Positions 6,188 to 8,363 of a DNA stretch of 8,363 nt are shown here, in pieces. Where the stretch lies: assembly GCA_003542935.1 (NCBI GenBank), contig DPJQ01000165.1:1613-9975 (forward strand), in the 5' to 3' direction. A model generated the notes under the pieces. It saw only the letters and a program-made list of their open reading frames with translations. It made no database searches and had not been told where the DNA came from. Source of the stretch: Lachnospiraceae bacterium. GTDB lineage: Bacteria; Bacillota; Clostridia; Lachnospirales; Lachnospiraceae. A program made the translations under genes and the position numbers. Position 1 is the stretch's first letter, and every line of letters begins with the position of its first letter.

Positions 6188-6904
6188 ATGGAAGATCAAT
6201 TTTCGAGAACCCGGATGCTTCTGGGGGATGAGGGAATGGAACGGCTTAAAAAAGCCCGGGTTGCCGTGTTCGGGATCGGCGGCGTTGGCGGTTACGCGGT
6301 GGAGGCGTTGGCGAGAAGCGGCGTGGGCGCTCTGGAGCTGGTCGATAAGGATACGGTCAGCATAAGCAACCTGAACCGGCAGATCATCGCGCTGCACAGT
6401 ACCATCGGCCGTTATAAAACCGAGGTCATGAAAGAACGCATCCTGGATATCTGTCCCGGGACGGAGGTTGCGGTTCACAATTGCTTTTTTCTGCCGGAAA
6501 ATGCGGGGCAGTTTGACTTTTCCCGGTACTCTTATGTGGTGGACGCGGTGGATACGGTGACGGCCAAGCTGGAGATCATTCTGCGGGCGAAAGCGGCAGA
6601 CGTGCCGGTGATCAGCGCCATGGGAGCGGGGAATAAGCTGGATCCCGCCCGGTTTCAGGTAACGGACATCTACAACACTAAGATGTGCCCTTTGGCGAAG
6701 GTGATGCGGCGGGAGCTGAAAAAGAGGGGGGTAGAGAACCTGAAAGTGGTGTACTCACCGGAGCCGCCCCGGTCTCCTCTTGAGGCAGTGCATGAAGAGC
6801 CGGAGCGCAGGGCCGTGCCGGGCAGCACGGCTTTCGTGCCGCCGGTGGCAGGACTCATGCTGGCCGGTGAGGTGATCCGTGATTTGGTGGAGGTAAGGCT
6901 ATGA
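6188..6904 (+). CDS. tcdA: tRNA threonylcarbamoyladenosine dehydratase (ThiF/E1-like)
   Basis: TcdA (CsdL) is an ATP-dependent E1-like enzyme that dehydrates t6A37 to cyclic ct6A37 in ANN-decoding tRNAs. The 238-residue protein begins MEDQFSRTRMLLGDEG, matching the family N-terminus. The ATP-binding GIGGVGGYAVEALARSGVG lies at 29-47, the acidic LVDKDTVSISNLNRQ at 51-65, Lys77 in GRYKTEV, and Asp119/Asp122 in VVDAVDTVTAK. ISAMGAGNKLDPARFQVTDI and CPLAKVMRRELKKRGV identify TcdA rather than ThiF or MoeB. GGAGG at 6178-6182 supports this start; the in-frame ATG at 6176 (four residues more) is an alternative. The stop overlaps the next ATG, implying translational coupling. In E. coli the partner genes csdA and csdE lie nearby, but neither is in this window. 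Confidence 0.93.
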   Translation: MEDQFSRTRMLLGDEGMERLKKARVAVFGIGGVGGYAVEALARSGVGALELVDKDTVSISNLNRQIIALHSTIGRYKTEVMKERILDICPGTEVAVHNCFFLPENAGQFDFSRYSYVVDAVDTVTAKLEIILRAKAADVPVISAMGAGNKLDPARFQVTDIYNTKMCPLAKVMRRELKKRGVENLKVVYSPEPPRSPLEAVHEEPERRAVPGSTAFVPPVAGLMLAGEVIRDLVEVRL

Positions 6905-7335
6905 AAATATCGACAAAAGGGCGCTATGCCTTGCGGCTGATGCTGGATTTGGCCATGCATCAGGAGGGAGACCCGGTACGGATCAAGGATATAGCGGCCA
7001 GACAGGATATATCCGCAAAATACCTGGAACAGATCGTGTCCGTGCTGGTCAAGGCGAAATATGTGCGCAGTGTCCGCGGCCCCCAGGGCGGGTATCATCT
7101 GGCGAAGAAGCCGGAGGAATATACGGCGGGATCCATCATCGCTCTGATTGAGGGGGATCTGTCCCCGGTGAGCTGTCTGGAGGATGAGGTAAACCGCTGT
7201 CCCCGGCAGTCGGTTTGCGTGACCCTCCGCCTGTGGAAAGAGCTTGACCAGGCCATCCACGAGGTGCTGGAACGGTATACCCTGGCGGATCTGATGGAGT
7301 GGCAGATGGAGCTGGCGGGGGATTTTGTGATCTGA
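6901..7335 (+). CDS. Rrf2-family regulator with IscR-like cysteine triad
   Basis: A 144-residue winged-HTH repressor or activator of the Rrf2 family. The HTH is at the N-terminus: MKISTKGRYALRLMLDLA, then IKDIAARQDISAKYLEQIV and VRSVRGPQGGYHLAKKPEE, with the usual wing glycine run. Three cysteines, C92, C100 and C106, lie where E. coli IscR has its [2Fe-2S] ligands C92, C98 and C104; the spacing here is CX7CX5C. There is no His three residues after the last Cys (IscR uses H107), so the fourth ligand would differ. Its start overlaps the tcdA stop (ATGA). In related clostridia such a gene is often followed by iscS and iscU; here a 181-base gap and then feoA follow. It probably senses Fe-S or cysteine status. 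Targets are not shown. Confidence 0.88.
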   Translation: MKISTKGRYALRLMLDLAMHQEGDPVRIKDIAARQDISAKYLEQIVSVLVKAKYVRSVRGPQGGYHLAKKPEEYTAGSIIALIEGDLSPVSCLEDEVNRCPRQSVCVTLRLWKELDQAIHEVLERYTLADLMEWQMELAGDFVI

Positions 7336-7371
7336 CAGGCCGGCGGAAGGATCAGTCCAGGCCCTCTATTC

Positions 7372-7400
7372 AGATTAAAAAATCTTTGGATACGTTATCC
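7372..7400 (+). repeat. Two small inverted repeats after the Rrf2 gene
   Basis: AGATT (7372-7376) and AATCT (7381-7385) flank AAAA. GGATA (7388-7392) and TATCC (7396-7400) flank CGT. Neither has a GC-rich stem and T-run, so neither is a good terminator. The second, a 13-base dyad, has the form of a protein-binding site. No other clear element is seen between 7336 and 7435. Confidence 0.35.
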
Positions 7401-7443
7401 TATCATACCCTTGAAAAAAAAGCAAATAAATGAAATTAGGTTA

Positions 7444-7472
7444 TTGCAATTTGAATTAGTATGTGCTAATAT
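7444..7472 (+). promoter_or_regulatory. feoA1 promoter with extended -10
   Basis: TTGCAA (7444-7449) and TAATAT (7467-7472) are exactly 17 bases apart, and TGC just before the -10 makes it an extended -10 element. The predicted start is near 7479, about 38 bases before the feoA1 ATG. A DtxR-type dyad overlaps the -10. Confidence 0.6.
7455..7470 (+). promoter_or_regulatory. DtxR/IdeR-type operator candidate 1
   Basis: ATTAG-TATGTG-CTAAT is a perfect 5-bp dyad with a six-base centre. The TTAG-N6-CTAA geometry equals that of the known DtxR consensus TTAGGTTAGCCTAA. It lies between the -35 and -10 hexamers and covers part of the -10, the usual position for iron-dependent repression. Confidence 0.55.
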
Positions 7473-7483
7473 ATGTGCTGAGG

Positions 7484-7497
7484 TTAGAAAACACTAA
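7484..7497 (+). promoter_or_regulatory. DtxR/IdeR-type operator candidate 2
   Basis: TTAG-AAAACA-CTAA repeats the geometry of candidate 1, with its centre 28 bases further on and just after the predicted transcription start. A degenerate third copy, TTAG-GTTATT-GCAA, is at 7436-7449. Repetition strengthens the case, but no regulator gene of the DtxR family is in the window. Confidence 0.45.
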
Positions 7498-7516
7498 TGA
7501 AAGTGAGGCTAAGCAA

Positions 7517-7726
7517 ATGCCTTTGACGATGGCGAAGACGGGTGAGATCTATGTGATCAAGCGGGTGGGCGGTAAGGAAGAGACCCGCAAATTTCTGGAG
7601 AGCCTTGGCTTTACCGGGGGCTGTTTTGTAACGGTAGTCAACGAAATCGGCGGTAACCTGATCGTGAACATCCGTGATTCCCGTGTGGCTATCAATAAGG
7701 AAATGGCCTGCAAGATTCTGGTGTGA
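7517..7726 (+). CDS. feoA: FeoA-family protein (first copy)
   Basis: A 69-residue SH3-like FeoA protein, probably a cytosolic accessory of the FeoB ferrous iron transporter. MPLTMAKTGEIYVIKRVGG, then ETRKFLESLGFTGGCFVTVV and GGNLIVNIRDSRVAINKEMACKILV, match the form common in clostridia. Start choice: GTGAGG at 7503-7508 is eight bases before this ATG. The longer frame from 7463 would begin inside the promoter, so its extra 18 residues are rejected. It is the first gene of a feoA-feoA-feoB operon. It differs strongly from the second copy, so this is not a recent duplication. Confidence 0.9.
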   Translation: MPLTMAKTGEIYVIKRVGGKEETRKFLESLGFTGGCFVTVVNEIGGNLIVNIRDSRVAINKEMACKILV

Positions 7727-7729
7727 CCC

Positions 7730-7756
7730 CCGGAGCATTTTTCAAACACGCTCCGG
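7730..7756 (+). repeat. Intercistronic hairpin between the two feoA genes
   Basis: CCGGAGC (7730-7736) and GCTCCGG (7750-7756) form a perfect 7-bp GC-rich stem with a 13-base loop, beginning three bases after the feoA1 stop. No T-run follows, so full termination is unlikely. An RNA-processing or stability role that sets the feoA1 to feoA2/feoB ratio is possible. Confidence 0.5.
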
Positions 7757-7809
7757 CCGGTCTGACCCGGCAGCAGGAATGATATTATCGAGAACAGGAG
7801 GAGAGGATC

Positions 7810-8028
7810 ATGACGCTCAAGCAGGCGAAAGTCGGTTCCACAGTGAAGGTGGCCCGGTTGACCGGCCAGGGTGCGGTCAAAAGAAGGATCATGGATATGG
7901 GCATCACGAAGGGCGTGGAAGTATATGTCCGTAAAGTGGCTCCCTTAGGCGATCCGGTGGAGGTTACGGTGCGCGGTTATGAGCTTTCTTTAAGAAAAGC
8001 CGACGCGGAAATGATAGAGGTAGAGTAG
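7810..8028 (+). CDS. feoA: FeoA-family protein (second copy)
   Basis: A 72-residue protein of the classical FeoA form: MTLKQAKVGSTVKVARLTGQ, then AVKRRIMDMGITKGVEVYV, then PLGDPVEVTVRGYELSLRKADAEMIEVE. The MDMGIxxGxxxxVxxxAPLGDPxxxxxxGYxLSLRxxEA pattern is the FeoA SH3-like core. AGGAGG at 7796-7801 is a strong ribosome binding site eight bases before the ATG. It lies 83 bases after the first feoA and 15 bases before feoB, so it is the closer partner of FeoB and probably binds it at the membrane. Clostridial feo operons often have two feoA genes. Confidence 0.95.
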   Translation: MTLKQAKVGSTVKVARLTGQGAVKRRIMDMGITKGVEVYVRKVAPLGDPVEVTVRGYELSLRKADAEMIEVE

Positions 8029-8043
8029 GAAGGAGAGATCAAC

Positions 8044-8363
8044 ATGGCGATTAAAATTGCTCTTGCGGGTAATCCGAACAGCGGTAAGACTACGCTGTTT
8101 AACGTGCTGACCGGCTCCAATCAGTTTGTGGGGAACTGGCCGGGAGTTACGGTAGAAAAAAAGGAGGGAAAGTTAAAAAAGCATGAGGGCGTGACCATTA
8201 CGGACCTTCCCGGTATTTATTCCCTTTCCCCTTATACACTCGAAGAGGTGGTGGCACGGAATTACCTGATCACAGAGCGGCCGGACGCCATCATAAACAT
8301 TGTGGATGGAACCAATATTGAGAGAAATCTTTACCTGTCCACTCAGCTCATGGAGCTGGGCAT
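8044..8363 (+). CDS. feoB: Ferrous iron transporter FeoB, 5' portion (3' end outside window)
   Basis: This is the start of the FeoB inner-membrane Fe2+ uptake protein, with 106 codons visible of what is usually 650-800. The N-terminal G domain is clear: MAIKIALAGNPNSGKTTLFN contains the P-loop GNPNSGKT (G1), NWPGVTVEKKEG holds the G2 threonine, and TDLPGIYSLSPYTLEE is G3. VARNYLI, then DAIINIVDGTNIERNLYLSTQLMELG, leads toward the G4 NxxD motif, which lies beyond the edge, as do the membrane segments. AAGGAG at 8030-8035 is eight bases before the ATG. It sits directly after the second feoA, and iron-dependent control from the feoA1 promoter is expected. Confidence 0.97.
   Translation, partial: MAIKIALAGNPNSGKTTLFNVLTGSNQFVGNWPGVTVEKKEGKLKKHEGVTITDLPGIYSLSPYTLEEVVARNYLITERPDAIINIVDGTNIERNLYLSTQLMELG

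Noticed and set aside
6147..6365. Small frame starting on the lrp stop codon (TAATG)
   Set aside because: It runs out of frame through the tcdA ATP-binding region, and its arginine- and tryptophan-rich translation is typical of a shadow frame.
6670..7260. Minus-strand open frame spanning tcdA and the Rrf2 gene
   Set aside because: It is antisense to two well-supported, overlapping genes and has no family resemblance.
7463..7516. N-terminal extension of the first FeoA from an upstream ATG
   Set aside because: That ATG lies within the predicted promoter and operator. The family start MPLTMA with a ribosome binding site is at 7517.

Overview
The window looks like chromosomal DNA from an anaerobic Firmicute, most likely a Lachnospiraceae-type member of the Clostridia. 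The basis is protein style, not a search: a secreted protein joining BspA-type leucine-rich repeats to Big_2 Ig-like domains, a short clostridial CarD-like protein, strong AGGAGG-type ribosome binding sites, a GC content near 50 percent, and two feoA genes before feoB. Every gene supported here is on the + strand. I see no insertion sequence, phage gene, CRISPR array, tRNA or rRNA.

Layout: (1) The 3' part of argD, for arginine biosynthesis, runs off the left edge and is followed by a hairpin with a T-run. (2) A 703-residue secreted protein with about 12-13 LRR_5 repeats and four Big_2 domains. (3) A 276-base gap with a promoter and a GC-rich stretch rich in inverted repeats, probably a structured 5' leader, then a CarD-family RNA polymerase-binding protein. 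(4) A 180-base gap with promoter-like and hairpin elements, then malQ (4-alpha-glucanotransferase). (5) A compact operon: an Lrp/AsnC regulator, the tRNA ct6A dehydratase TcdA, and an Rrf2/IscR-like regulator with three cysteines. tcdA and the Rrf2 gene overlap by ATGA. (6) A regulatory gap whose promoter overlaps DtxR-type operator candidates, then feoA1, feoA2 and the start of feoB, which runs off the right edge.

How the genes work together: the window is mostly housekeeping and metabolism (arginine, alpha-glucan use, tRNA modification, ferrous iron uptake) plus one cell-surface or secreted accessory protein. The right-hand third is linked by iron and sulfur. TcdA belongs to a family tied elsewhere to cysteine desulfurase, the Rrf2 protein probably carries an Fe-S cluster, and the feo operon imports Fe2+ behind what looks like an iron-responsive promoter.

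I did not find a clear-cut new multi-gene system. The least explained pieces are non-coding: the structured leader before carD, the perfect dyad with a GAAA loop before malQ, and the repeated TTAG-N6-CTAA sites before feoA1.
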